In this document: piece after piece, positions 26,754-35,430 of the stretch
Layout of the letters: each line of letters begins with the position of its first letter
How positions within the stretch are numbered: the first letter of the stretch is position 1
Made by a program: the position numbers and the translations under genes
The notes under the pieces: generated by a model
What the model was told of the DNA's origin: nothing
Seen by the model: only the letters and a program-made list of their open reading frames with translations
Databases searched by the model: none
DNA from: Streptococcus australis ATCC 700641
GTDB taxonomy: Bacteria; Bacillota; Bacilli; Lactobacillales; Streptococcaceae
Direction: 5' to 3'
Assembly: GCF_000186465.1 (NCBI RefSeq)
Contig: NZ_GL636091.1
Location: forward strand, 887,954-951,953
DNA length: 64,000 bases

Positions 26754-27674
26754 ATGTCAAAAGCCTTAGTGATTGGATCCACTGTTTGTGATGTTATGGT
26801 CTATCTGGATCGTCTACCAAGTCGGGAAGGGGATGCCCATATTCATGAGCAGACTTGGTCACTTGGAGGGTGTGCCTTTAATGTCGTCTCCGTTCTTCAT
26901 GCTTTAGGTCAAAAGGCTGACTTCATCTCGCCAGTGGGGACAGGTGTCTACGGGGACTTTGTCAGGGCAGAACTAGAGAAGTTAGGCATCCAATCCCCAA
27001 TCTCCGTAGCAGGAGCGAATGGTTGTTGCTATTGTTTCATTGAGTCGGATGGGGAACGAACTTTTTTATCAGATCATGGAGTAGAATATGGTTTTCAGAA
27101 GGAATGGTTGCAGTCTCTGGAGCAGAAACGCTATGACTTTATTTATCTCTGTGGCCTTGAAGTAGAAGAGCTGACCGGAATGGAACTCATTCAATCCGTG
27201 TCAAAACTTGAAGGCCAAGTTATCTTTGCACCAGGACCTCGAGGCCTCTTGATTCCCAAGGATCGACTAGAAGCGATTTATGATCTCCACCCCATCCTCC
27301 ATCTTAATGAGGCAGAAGCCAAGGCTTTTTCAGCTTGTGAAGAGATTGCTGACGCGGCTAAGAAGCTCTACCAAAGAACGGGGCAGTTAGTCATCGTCAC
27401 CTTGGGAGAAAATGGAGCACTTGCCTACGATGGTAAGTTCTACGAGGTGGCCGGATTTCCGACAAAAGTTCTTGATACCGTAGGGGCGGGAGACAGTCAT
27501 CTGGGAGCCTTTTTAGCAGCATCCTTGCAAGGGCTAGATATGGAGGATGCTTTAAGCTTTGCTAACCGTCTAGCAAGCAAGGTTGTGGCGACCAAGGGAG
27601 TTCATGTTGAGCGTCATCACTACCATACCTTACAGCAAGAGTTGAACCAATTAGTCCAGTCAAAAAGAAGCTGA
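26754..27674 (+). CDS. PfkB-family carbohydrate kinase
   Basis: Ribokinase-like sugar or nucleoside kinase, 306 residues. The N-terminal GG motif is LGGCAFNV (about 38-45) and the catalytic loop is DTVGAGDSHLGAF (about 241-253) with its Asp base. The substrate is not evident; the group includes ribokinases and pseudouridine kinases. Nearby nucleoside phosphorylase makes a ribose- or nucleoside-related substrate reasonable. SD AGGAGG precedes the ATG. Confidence 0.87.
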   Translation: MSKALVIGSTVCDVMVYLDRLPSREGDAHIHEQTWSLGGCAFNVVSVLHALGQKADFISPVGTGVYGDFVRAELEKLGIQSPISVAGANGCCYCFIESDGERTFLSDHGVEYGFQKEWLQSLEQKRYDFIYLCGLEVEELTGMELIQSVSKLEGQVIFAPGPRGLLIPKDRLEAIYDLHPILHLNEAEAKAFSACEEIADAAKKLYQRTGQLVIVTLGENGALAYDGKFYEVAGFPTKVLDTVGAGDSHLGAFLAASLQGLDMEDALSFANRLASKVVATKGVHVERHHYHTLQQELNQLVQSKRS

Positions 27675-27693
27675 CAAACTGTCAGCTTCTTTT
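27663..27693. terminator. Bidirectional terminator between pfkB-type gene and rsmG
   Basis: Perfect 14-bp stem AAAAGAAGCTGACA / TGTCAGCTTCTTTT that overlaps the kinase stop codon. It serves both convergent genes. Confidence 0.92.
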
Positions 27694-27702
27694 GAGTTGG
27701 TC

Positions 27703-28416
27703 TTATAATGGTCGCTTATTGGGCAAGCCTGCTTTTCTTGGGTATTTATTGGGGGTTTCTTTTTTCTTCTCCACAACAGTAACGTAGCGAGGATCCCCAT
27801 TTGGCAATTCATACTGTAAATTGTCTTCAACCTTGCTAAATAGCAGATTCAGGGCGTTTTTGGCTTCCTCCAGCTCTTCTGGAGCATTGCTAGCTTTAAG
27901 TGCGAGAAGGCGCCCCCCTACTTTCAAAAAAGGAATGGTCAGCTCAGAAAGGACCTGCATCCGAGCAACGGCGCGCGCAGTTACGAGGTCAAATTGGGCA
28001 CGAAAGACCTTGTCTTGCGCAAAGTCTTCAGCTCGTCCATGGTAGAAATGAACCCCGCTCAAGCCTAACTCTTCAGCTAGTAGGTGGAGAAAGTTGATCC
28101 GCTTATTGAGGGAATCAATGATGGTCACATCCAACTCAGGGAAAAGGATTTTCATTGGAAGGCTTGGAAAGCCAGCACCAGCTCCGATATCCAAAAGACG
28201 GATGGGTTTGTTTTCGATCAACCCCTGCAAGATGGGGGCGATTGAATCATAGAAATGCTTGAGATAGACCTCGTCTTTTTCGGTGATAGCAGTGAGATTG
28301 ATCTTTTCATTCCACTCAACCAATAACTCAAAATAGCGTTCGTATTGTTCTTTTTGTCGATTAGTTAATGGGAAGCCGAGATCGGCTAAATGGGTATAAA
28401 ATTCTTCTGGTTTCAT
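27703..28416 (-). CDS. rsmG: 16S rRNA (guanine527-N7)-methyltransferase RsmG
   Basis: Methylates N7 of G527 in 16S rRNA; loss gives low-level streptomycin resistance in other bacteria. The SAM-binding motif [14 protein letters not shown] (about 73-86) and the following [14 protein letters not shown] are diagnostic. Its 237 residues are standard. No Shine-Dalgarno sequence precedes the ATG, and a TGG-TAAAAT promoter element lies six bases upstream. The mRNA probably starts at or next to the ATG. Confidence 0.95.
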   Translation of the reverse strand: MKPEEFYTHLADLGFPLTNRQKEQYERYFELLVEWNEKINLTAITEKDEVYLKHFYDSIAPILQGLIENKPIRLLDIGAGAGFPSLPMKILFPELDVTIIDSLNKRINFLHLLAEELGLSGVHFYHGRAEDFAQDKVFRAQFDLVTARAVARMQVLSELTIPFLKVGGRLLALKASNAPEELEEAKNALNLLFSKVEDNLQYELPNGDPRYVTVVEKKKETPNKYPRKAGLPNKRPL

Positions 28417-28422
28417 AAGATA

Positions 28423-28431
28423 ATTTTACCA
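28423..28431 (-). promoter_or_regulatory. Extended -10 of rsmG, apparently leaderless
   Basis: On the - strand TGG-TAAAAT ends six bases before the rsmG ATG (28416), which places the predicted transcription start at the start codon. Confidence 0.5.
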
Positions 28432-28486
28432 CAAAATAAGAGAAATTTGATATACTGGTAGAAAGAAATGAAAGGAATTCAATAAA

Positions 28487-29047
28487 ATGATTTGGATTAT
28501 TCTTGGGATCTTAGTGGTCCTTGTATTGATGGTAGTAGCAGTTTACAACGGTTTGGTAAAAAGTCGGATGCAAACTCGCGAAGCTTGGAGTCAAATCGAT
28601 GTACAATTGAAACGGCGGAATGACTTGATTCCAAACTTGATCGAAACGGTTAAAGGGTATGCCAAGTACGAAGGAGATACACTTGCTAAGGTCACTCAAC
28701 TTCGCCAACAAGTAGCTCAAGCATCTTCACCTGCAGAAGCAATGGCAGCCAGTGATGCTCTTTCACGTCAAGTAGCAGGCATCTTTGCGGTTGCTGAAAA
28801 CTACCCAGACTTGAAGGCTAACACCAACTTCATGCAATTGCAAGAAGAATTGACCAATACAGAAAATAAAATTTCTTATGCCCGTCAATTGTACAACAGT
28901 GTAACTAGCAACTACAATGTCAAGTTGGAAACTTTCCCAACAAACGTGATTGCTGGAATGTTTGGCTTCAAACAAGCCGAATTCCTTCAAGTACCTGAAG
29001 AAGAAAAAGCAGTACCAAAGGTGGACTTTAGCGGATTAGGAGACTAA
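28487..29047 (+). CDS. lemA: LemA family protein
   Basis: Membrane-anchored protein of 186 residues with one N-terminal helix ([17 protein letters not shown]) followed by a helical-bundle domain. The motif [20 protein letters not shown] is the family hallmark. LemA is usually paired with HtpX, as here with a one-base gap, but its own role is not known. SD AAAGGAA and a TGA-TATACT element (28448-28456) precede the gene. Confidence 0.93.
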   Translation: MIWIILGILVVLVLMVVAVYNGLVKSRMQTREAWSQIDVQLKRRNDLIPNLIETVKGYAKYEGDTLAKVTQLRQQVAQASSPAEAMAASDALSRQVAGIFAVAENYPDLKANTNFMQLQEELTNTENKISYARQLYNSVTSNYNVKLETFPTNVIAGMFGFKQAEFLQVPEEEKAVPKVDFSGLGD

Positions 29048-29048
29048 T

Positions 29049-29945
29049 ATGCTGTTTGACCAAATTGCAAGCAATAAAAGGAGAACCTGGATTCTCCTTA
29101 TTGCTTTTTTCATACTCTTGGCTCTTATCGGAGCAGCCGTTGGCTACCTCTGGTTAGGATCCTCTCTTGGTGGCGTCATCCTTGCTTTGATCATTGGTGG
29201 CATCTATGCCTTTAGCATGATTTTTCAATCAACGGAAGTTGTAATGCGGATGAATGGTGCACGCGAGGTGACAGAAAATCAAGCTCCTCAACTTTACCAT
29301 GTTGTCCAAGACATGGCCATGGTGGCTCAGATTCCTATGCCTCGAGTTTATATTGTAGATGATCCGTCCATGAATGCATTTGCGACGGGGTCTAATCCTC
29401 AAAATGCTGCTGTTGCAGCAACGACAGGTCTTCTGGCTGTGATGAACCGTGAGGAATTGGAAGGAGTCATCGGACACGAAGTCAGCCATATTCGCAATTA
29501 CGATATCCGCATCTCTACGATTGCAGTTGCCCTTGCTAGTGCCATCACCATGCTCTCTAGTATTGGAGGACGGATGATGTGGTGGGGCGGTGGCCGTAGA
29601 CGGGATGATGATCGAGAAGGAGGCAGTGGTTTAGAAATTATTATTCTGATCCTTTCCTTGATTGCCATCGTATTAGCTCCATTAGCAGCGACCTTGGTAC
29701 AGTTAGCTATTTCTCGCCAACGGGAGTTTCTGGCGGATGCCTCCAGTGTCGAATTGACACGGAATCCTCAAGGAATGATCAATGCTCTTTTGAAACTGGA
29801 TCATAGTGCACCCATGCAGCGAGAAGTTGATAGTGCAAGTAGTGCTCTCTTTATCAACGATCCCAAAAAGGAATCCGGCTTTCAAAAGCTCTTTTATACC
29901 CACCCACCCATTGCCGAGCGGGTGGAAAGACTAAGAAGAATGTAA
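29049..29945 (+). CDS. htpX: Membrane zinc metalloprotease HtpX
   Basis: M48-family protease of the cytoplasmic membrane that degrades misfolded membrane proteins, 298 residues. Two N-terminal helices are followed by the zinc motif HEVSH (about residues 142-146). A third ligand Glu lies in [10 protein letters not shown], after further helices. The gene ends two bases before tail element copy B, which supplies the terminator. Confidence 0.95.
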   Translation: MLFDQIASNKRRTWILLIAFFILLALIGAAVGYLWLGSSLGGVILALIIGGIYAFSMIFQSTEVVMRMNGAREVTENQAPQLYHVVQDMAMVAQIPMPRVYIVDDPSMNAFATGSNPQNAAVAATTGLLAVMNREELEGVIGHEVSHIRNYDIRISTIAVALASAITMLSSIGGRMMWWGGGRRRDDDREGGSGLEIIILILSLIAIVLAPLAATLVQLAISRQREFLADASSVELTRNPQGMINALLKLDHSAPMQREVDSASSALFINDPKKESGFQKLFYTHPPIAERVERLRRM

Positions 29946-29946
29946 A

Positions 29947-30126
29947 GTGAGAGTGGGACAGAAATCGGTAATTCGTTAGAATTCGATTTCGTCGTCCCAC
30001 CTCCGCACAGTTGAGTAGGGCTATAAAAGCTGATGAAATCAGCGTAGTAGAGCCCACTCAACCACTGCGCCTTGCTCGACAATCAAAAGACAATTTAGAG
30101 GCTAGGACTTTTGTCCCAGCCTCTTT
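29947..30126 (+). repeat. Intergenic tail element, copy B
   Basis: Same three-hairpin architecture as copy A with only a handful of base differences. It starts two bases after the htpX stop and reads in the same direction. Its terminator T-run overlaps the last codons of the convergent MFS gene, so it separates the two transcripts. Confidence 0.85.
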
Positions 30127-31345
30127 ATTTGCTAGATAAGAGGATGGTAGTGAAACCAAGGATGGCAAAGATTCCCCAAGCTAGAGCGAGGTTCCAGATA
30201 GCGAGGCCAGAAAAAAGGGCTGTTCCAAGAGGCATGGCAAAGCTTACCATCAGACCCAAAAAGCTAGAGGTAGAGGCTAATTTCTCAGCTGGCAGTTTGC
30301 TCATTAAAAGACTGGAAACTTTTGGGTTGATTTTTGCAACAAGATAACCGAGGAAAGTGATGAGTAGAAGGGAAAGGATATCCCAGTGGACCAGAGTATT
30401 TGTGATGCCAAGCATGGTCAGACCACCTGCAATCCACAGTAGAGTATGGTGGAGGGTTTGTTTGGAAAAATAATCGTGAGGTGTCAGGCTAGCCCAGACC
30501 ATGCTTAAAATAGTTACTGCTTCTAAGATCAAGAGCGATTGGCTAAAGCTCAAATGAAAGAAGGGGGAGTGAAGCAGTTGCAAATTATAGATGCCGGAGA
30601 TGGATCCGCCCAAAGCATTGATGAAAATTAAGGATAGGAGAAGTTTCCCAAAGTTGTGAACTTCTTCATCTGCAAAGATAGTGGTGACATTGCGATAGAT
30701 GTCTCGACATTCTTGAAGGAAAGAAACTTTCTGACGAGCATCCACTTGAATCGGTTCGTGGGTTAGTTGACGTCGTCGGATGAAAAGACAAGTGGAAGAC
30801 AGGAGAAATGTCAGGGCATTGATCGAAGCAACAAGTGCAAAGTTTTGGTGACTGATAGCTAAAAGCCAGACTCCCAGCGCTTGACCTGAAATGGAACAAA
30901 CCAGACTAAGCAGTTGATTGAAGGAATAGGCTTCCATCAGATCCTCGCTAGGGATGTTCTTCTGCATAATGGGAAGTTGCAGTCCCCCGCGATAATCACT
31001 TAAACAATCTGACACAATATTCAGAAAGCAAACGATTGAAAAGGCCAGGTACCCTGGAATCTTCGTCATCAGTGCAATGATGACGAAAAGGATAGCTTGC
31101 AGAAAGCCCATTCGGATCAGCCAGTCAGCTTTTTTAGCGGTGTGATCGGCCTTCATTCCGATGAAAATGGTGAAAAGACTTGGGATGAAAACAATGAGAT
31201 TGGCGATCCCAACTGCCAGACTAGGGTGAGGCATGCTAGCCGCGAAGACCACAAAGACAAGGTTGTAAATCGCAGCACCAAGGCTATTTAAAAAGCGAGA
31301 AAGACTGAGTAAGGCAAAGATGTGATTGCGAAATAAGAGTTTCAT
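30125..31345 (-). CDS. MFS transporter (efflux type)
   Basis: Major facilitator of 406 residues with about 12 hydrophobic helices, related to the MFS_3/macrolide-efflux group. The loop between helices 2 and 3 carries GMKADHTAKKADWL, a degenerate form of the GxxxDRxGRR motif. AAGGAGG precedes the ATG. The start overlaps the stop of a 58-codon ORF (TTATGA), so the two are coupled. A downstream position behind an Rgg regulator suggests export of a peptide or drug; the substrate is unknown. Confidence 0.83.
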   Translation of the reverse strand: MKLLFRNHIFALLSLSRFLNSLGAAIYNLVFVVFAASMPHPSLAVGIANLIVFIPSLFTIFIGMKADHTAKKADWLIRMGFLQAILFVIIALMTKIPGYLAFSIVCFLNIVSDCLSDYRGGLQLPIMQKNIPSEDLMEAYSFNQLLSLVCSISGQALGVWLLAISHQNFALVASINALTFLLSSTCLFIRRRQLTHEPIQVDARQKVSFLQECRDIYRNVTTIFADEEVHNFGKLLLSLIFINALGGSISGIYNLQLLHSPFFHLSFSQSLLILEAVTILSMVWASLTPHDYFSKQTLHHTLLWIAGGLTMLGITNTLVHWDILSLLLITFLGYLVAKINPKVSSLLMSKLPAEKLASTSSFLGLMVSFAMPLGTALFSGLAIWNLALAWGIFAILGFTTILLSSK

Positions 31346-31518
31346 AAGCTTTCCTCCTTATGCTTAGCAGATAAAATAACTTCTCTTAAATGTTGCAAGG
31401 CCTGCTTGAGAAGAGACAGTTTCTCTTCTTCCGTCAGTTCTAATTTTTCCTCTTTAACATAAAAACTAGTCTGTTTAAGGAAATAATGAAGGAGATGATT
31501 CTTTAGTCTGCTTATCAT
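31342..31518 (-). CDS. Small charged protein coupled to the MFS gene
   Basis: A 58-codon ORF not previously named. It begins MISRLKNHLLHYFLKQ and ends ILSAKHKEESL; the middle is rich in Glu and Lys with Leu every three to four residues, which suggests an amphipathic helix or short coiled coil. GAAGG lies eight bases before the ATG. Its TGA overlaps the MFS ATG. It has no signal peptide or membrane helix. It may be a small regulatory or partner subunit, or only a translation-coupling leader. Confidence 0.6.
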   Translation of the reverse strand: MISRLKNHLLHYFLKQTSFYVKEEKLELTEEEKLSLLKQALQHLREVILSAKHKEESL

Positions 31519-31597
31519 GCTGGGACCTTCTTTCTTTTCTTGATGATCCTATTGTAGACTTCAAAAATATGGAAAACAAAAAGTTGCATATTTTCAA

Positions 31598-31781
31598 CAA
31601 AAAGAGGCTGGGACAAAAGTCCTAGCCTCTCAATTGTCTTTGGATTGTCGAGCAAGACGCAGTGGTTGAGTGGGCTCTACTACGCTGATTTCATCAGCTT
31701 TTACAGCCCTACTCAGCTGTGCGGAGGTGGGACGACGAAATCGAATTCTAACGAATTACCGATTTCTGTCCCACTCTCTTT
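31598..31781 (-). repeat. Intergenic tail element, copy C (reverse)
   Basis: Reverse-oriented copy, nearly identical to A, B and D. Read on the - strand it starts immediately after the rgg stop codon (31782) and ends in the GAGGC...GCCTC hairpin with a T run. It would stop rgg transcripts before the small ORF and MFS gene. Confidence 0.85.
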
Positions 31782-32642
31782 TCAGGATTCCTTGATGAGT
31801 TCTTGCATGCCCTGTTTGTAGTAGTTGGCACTGACCTTACAATCCAGAATAGAGAGGACCTGGATGGCCTGTTCCATCTTTTCAAGACCAGTTTCTTTTT
31901 CTCCCTTTCGATAAAGGAATTCCCCTTTGGCATAGAGATAAACCGTCCGAAGGTAGGCTTCGTTTTCGGAGTAAAAGTGGTCCTTGATCAGCTGATCAAA
32001 ATAGGTCGCATCTTCAAATTCATTTGAACTAATGGCCAGAAAAAAGCCATTGAGAAAAATAGAGTTGAGGGCAGGAAGAGAAGAGTCTAGGAGAAGCTTG
32101 AAGTCCTCCCGCTGGACCAATTCCTCTGTGTACTGTCGATAGAGCTGACTGGAAAAAAGTGGAGAGGTCAGTGAAAATAGGCTTAATTCAAAATTTCCCC
32201 AGATCATGACAGAGAAGAGGTAGTCATAGAGGAAATCTAGTTCCTCTTGGTTAGAAGTCAACTCTACCTCAGGATAGTTGCCAAGCATTTGGGCCTTGAG
32301 AATAATGCTAGCTATGAAGTTTTCTTTTTTGTGATCTTTCTGATAGGCTAGCTGGTAGCGTTGGTACAAGGCTTGATCATGTTCCAAGCTCATGTTTTCA
32401 TAGTGCTCTTTCAACAATTTGGGAATAAAAGAGTGCTGGTCGATTTCTGCTAGATGGGAAAACTCACTGAGGCTGGTTTTGATCTGTTGAAGGGCCTGAA
32501 AAAAACGTTGCGTAGTGAGGTCATTTTCCCCTCTCTCAAATCGGGACAGCATGGAGCGTGAAAATTCGCCACCTGTAGCATCCTCTAAAGAGATGTGGCG
32601 ACTTTCACGTATTTGTCGAAAAACTGCTCCGATTTTTTTCAT
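31782..32642 (-). CDS. rgg: Rgg/GadR/MutR-family transcriptional regulator
   Basis: Regulator of 286 residues with an N-terminal XRE-type helix-turn-helix (about residues 5-60; the SRSMLSRFERGENDLT segment is characteristic). A C-terminal helical repeat domain senses short peptides in relatives. I found no short hydrophobic peptide gene next to it, so its ligand is unknown. The start overlaps the DUF2200 stop by four bases (ATGA). A likely target is the MFS gene downstream. Confidence 0.88.
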   Translation of the reverse strand: MKKIGAVFRQIRESRHISLEDATGGEFSRSMLSRFERGENDLTTQRFFQALQQIKTSLSEFSHLAEIDQHSFIPKLLKEHYENMSLEHDQALYQRYQLAYQKDHKKENFIASIILKAQMLGNYPEVELTSNQEELDFLYDYLFSVMIWGNFELSLFSLTSPLFSSQLYRQYTEELVQREDFKLLLDSSLPALNSIFLNGFFLAISSNEFEDATYFDQLIKDHFYSENEAYLRTVYLYAKGEFLYRKGEKETGLEKMEQAIQVLSILDCKVSANYYKQGMQELIKES

Positions 32643-33007
32643 GCCTTCTCCTCTTTTAGCTGGTATTTTTCAACCAATTGCTCAACGGTCTTCCCCTTAC
32701 TTAACCAATCGACCAGACGATCTAATCGACGAATTTCCTGCATCAAAGGATCTTGAATTGTTTCAATTTGAATGCCACAAACTTTCCCAGTAATCAGTGT
32801 TCGATTGGGGTGATAGGCGGGAGCTTTGCGAAAGAAATCTCCGTAGCTTCCGTCACGCTTTTTCCATTCTTGCAGTTCCGCCAGAGAATAGCCTGTTAAT
32901 CGCGAGGTAATTTGGTCAAGGCTAGTCTCTTTTCCACCCTTTCGTAAGACTTTTTTGACTAAAGCTGTATATACAGTTGAAAATGATAAATCGTAAACTC
33001 TTGCCAT
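32639..33007 (-). CDS. DUF2200 domain-containing protein
   Basis: Protein of 122 residues matching DUF2200 in the blocks ITSRLTGYSLAELQEW, NRTLITGKVCGIQIE and DPLMQEIRRLDRLVDWL. Function is not known. The start at 33007 is preceded by AAAGGA. An in-frame ATG at 33031 lies only a few bases after the TATAAT of the promoter and has no ribosome binding site. It is the first gene of a short operon with rgg. Confidence 0.82.
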   Translation of the reverse strand: MARVYDLSFSTVYTALVKKVLRKGGKETSLDQITSRLTGYSLAELQEWKKRDGSYGDFFRKAPAYHPNRTLITGKVCGIQIETIQDPLMQEIRRLDRLVDWLSKGKTVEQLVEKYQLKEEKA

Positions 33008-33120
33008 CCGATTTCCTTTATCTTTTTTCATGATTATAACAAATTTTTGAGGAGACTTCTTGGTTGAAGGGACAGCTTCATGATATACTAATAGTATCTA
33101 GAAGATTTGAGGACAAAATA

Positions 33121-33660
33121 ATGAACTTATACACACAAGAAATCCGTAAAAACCCTGAAGGACTAGCTTTTGATCAAGAATTGGATTTGCTAAAAGAATT
33201 GCAAAAGCGCAATCCAGAAATTCTTGATTTAAAGGATGTGACAGCGACAGGTCGAGTCGTTTACGATACAGGCCTCTATATCTTGGATTACCAATTGACC
33301 TATACCATCGTCCTTGCCTCTAGCCGAAGCATGGAACCCGTTGAGCTTCAAGAGAGCTATCCTGTGACAGAGGTGTTTGCTGAGGACGCACAGTCAGAGG
33401 CAGATATCGAAGCTCTTGAGGAAGATTTGATCCTTCCCATTGAAGGGGGAAAGATTGACCTAAGTGAGAGTGTGGCAGACAATATCCTGCTCAATATTCC
33501 TCTCAAAGTTCTCACTCCGGATGAAGAGGCCGGACACGGCTTTATCGAGGGCAATGATTGGAAAATCATGACAGAGGAAGAGTACCAGGAAGCTCAAGCT
33601 CTTAAGAAAGAAGAAAATAGTCCTTTTGCTGGTCTTCAAGGATTATTTGAGGAAGAATAG
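33121..33660 (+). CDS. yceD: YceD-family protein (DUF177)
   Basis: Protein of 179 residues of the DUF177/YceD family, linked to 23S rRNA or 50S maturation in other organisms. A two-strand core is followed by an acidic middle (AEDAQSEADIEALEED), then KVLTPDEE and a C-terminal GLQGLFEEE, which is typical. The usual neighbour rpmF is not here. GAGG lies about nine bases before the ATG, and TGA-TATACT (33081-33089) is a probable extended -10. Confidence 0.85.
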   Translation: MNLYTQEIRKNPEGLAFDQELDLLKELQKRNPEILDLKDVTATGRVVYDTGLYILDYQLTYTIVLASSRSMEPVELQESYPVTEVFAEDAQSEADIEALEEDLILPIEGGKIDLSESVADNILLNIPLKVLTPDEEAGHGFIEGNDWKIMTEEEYQEAQALKKEENSPFAGLQGLFEEE

Positions 33661-33708
33661 GCTAGAGATGACATATTAAAAATCTAAACATAAATACAGG
33701 TCTTTTCT

Positions 33709-33736
33709 TTGAGGAAAGGCCTTCTTTTGGTATACT
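33709..33736 (+). promoter_or_regulatory. Promoter of the flotillin gene
   Basis: TTGAGG (33709-33714) and TATACT (33731-33736) are 16 bases apart with TGG before the -10. A GGTCTTTTC/GAGGAAAGGCC hairpin overlaps the -35 and may also end the yceD transcript. Confidence 0.6.
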
Positions 33737-33783
33737 AGGATTTATAAACAACAGAGGGGAGACCTCTGAAAAAGGAGAAAAGT

Positions 33784-35262
33784 ATGGATACATTATTTAT
33801 TCCAGGCTGGTTGATAACAGGTCTCATTGTTGCTGCCATTATTGTAGTTTTGCTTGTAAAAGGCTACGTGAACGCTAAACCAAACGAAGTTGTTGTTATT
33901 ACAGGTCTTCGGAAGCAACGCCATTTGCGTGGTAAAGCTGGTTTTATGATTCCCTTCGTAGAACAACGTTCTTACCTTGATATTGAGCAATTCTCTACAG
34001 ATGTTCGGACATCTGAAGCAGTCCCAACACTGGACTTCATTAACGTCCGTGCCGATGCAGCTGTTAAGTTGAAAATCGGGACAACCGATGAGATGATTGC
34101 CCGTGCTGCAGAAAACTTTTTGAACTGGAATACGACAGATATTTCCAATTCTGTCCAAGATGTCTTGGAAGGAAACTTGCGGGAAGTCATCGGTCAGATG
34201 GAGCTCCGTAAGATGGTCAACGACCGTCAAGAGTTTGCTTCAAAGGTGCAAGACAACGTAGCGCCAGATTTGGCTAAAATGGGGCTTGAAGTCATCGCCT
34301 TTACGGTTCAATCTTTCTCTGATGAAGGGGGAGTCATCGATAACCTTGGTATCGAAAATGTTGAAACCATTAAGAAAGATGCCTTGATTGCCAAAGCCAA
34401 AGCAGAACGCGAACGCAAGGAAGTTGAAGCGGAACAAGATAAGCTGGCCAACGACAAACGCGTCGCAGCCGATCTTGAAATTGCGCAAAAACAAAATGAG
34501 TTGAAACTCAAACAAGCAGCCCTTAAACAAGAAGCAGATATTGCTCAAGCCAAGGCAGATGCCGCTAAAGGGATTGAGGCAGAAGTGCAACGTCGTGAAC
34601 AAGAGCGCGTGGCAGCTGAAGCCAATATCATGAAACAAGAAAAAGAAGCGGAAGTCAAAGAACGAGAAGTTAAGGTTCGTGAGCAAGAATTGGATGCCAA
34701 CATCCGTAAGCAAGCCGAAGCTGAAAAGTATGCTCGTCAACAAGCAGCCGAAGCTGAATTGATTGAACGCCAACGCAAGGCGGAAGCTGAACTTTTCGAA
34801 ACACAAAAAGAAGCGGAAGCTCGGAAAGCTCAAGCCGAAGCAGAGAAATTTGCCCAATTGCAAGAGGCAGAAGCCATCGAAGCCAAAGGTCGTGCGGAAG
34901 CTGAAGCCATTCGCTTGAAACTAGAAGCCGAAGCCAAAGGTTTGGACCAAAAGGCAGAAGCGATGAAGAAAATGCAAGAAGCAGCCATTACCGAAATGGT
35001 GGTGGACAAGTTGCCTGAAATTGCGCGTGCAGTGGCTGAACCATTGACCAAGGTGGATAAAATCACCATGTATGGTGAAGGAAACGCCTCTAAGATGGTG
35101 GGTGATATCATGCAAAGTATCGATCAAGTCTCTCAAGGAGCTGGATTCGATATTCGTCAATTGTTAGCAGGAGCTCTTGGGGTCAATATGACAGTCAATA
35201 AACTCAAAGAAGGAGAACAACCTGTCATTGAAGCCTCTGAAATAGCTTCTAAAGAAGATTAA
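33784..35262 (+). CDS. Flotillin-like SPFH-domain protein
   Basis: Membrane-associated scaffold protein of 492 residues. An N-terminal helix (ITGLIVAAIIVVLLV) anchors it, the SPFH/PHB domain spans about residues 30-210, and a long coiled coil rich in KAEAE and QAEAE repeats follows (about 210-400). The last part has the conserved GMxMxKxxxM-like region and a Gly-rich tail. Relatives organise membrane microdomains and assist protein complexes. Transcribed alone. Confidence 0.92.
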   Translation: MDTLFIPGWLITGLIVAAIIVVLLVKGYVNAKPNEVVVITGLRKQRHLRGKAGFMIPFVEQRSYLDIEQFSTDVRTSEAVPTLDFINVRADAAVKLKIGTTDEMIARAAENFLNWNTTDISNSVQDVLEGNLREVIGQMELRKMVNDRQEFASKVQDNVAPDLAKMGLEVIAFTVQSFSDEGGVIDNLGIENVETIKKDALIAKAKAERERKEVEAEQDKLANDKRVAADLEIAQKQNELKLKQAALKQEADIAQAKADAAKGIEAEVQRREQERVAAEANIMKQEKEAEVKEREVKVREQELDANIRKQAEAEKYARQQAAEAELIERQRKAEAELFETQKEAEARKAQAEAEKFAQLQEAEAIEAKGRAEAEAIRLKLEAEAKGLDQKAEAMKKMQEAAITEMVVDKLPEIARAVAEPLTKVDKITMYGEGNASKMVGDIMQSIDQVSQGAGFDIRQLLAGALGVNMTVNKLKEGEQPVIEASEIASKED

Positions 35263-35276
35263 TACGATCAACAGGA

Positions 35277-35310
35277 AGTGTCTGAGAACTGTAACTCAGG
35301 CGCTTTTTGT
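35277..35310 (+). terminator. Terminator after the flotillin gene
   Basis: Stem AGTGTCTGAG / CTCAGGCGCT (two G-U pairs) followed by TTTTTG. Confidence 0.85.
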
Positions 35311-35430
35311 TTTTGGATTCAAAGTAGATAGGAGCTATCTTTCTACATGAAGAGGCAGGGGATGATTTTCTACTTTCATTTGATGCCAAAAAATGGTAGA
35401 ATATAGGCAAACTATAAAGAGGAGTGTCAC

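Noticed and set aside
29894..30082. Open frame on the - strand across copy B encoding a peptide with QWLSGLYYADFISFY
   Set aside because: The same peptide appears on the opposite strand of copy D (45998-46270). It is a translation of the repeated palindromic element, with no ribosome binding site or coding signal.
31519..31600. Short hydrophobic peptide (SHP) pheromone gene for the Rgg regulator
   Set aside because: No short frame with a basic start and hydrophobic C-terminal end, plus ribosome binding site, was seen on either strand in the rgg flanks.
34240..34863. 207-residue open frame on the - strand opposite the flotillin gene
   Set aside because: It mirrors the repetitive KAEAE coiled coil of the + strand gene, which creates a long antisense frame by codon bias. 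Phe/Leu-rich composition and no start signal.
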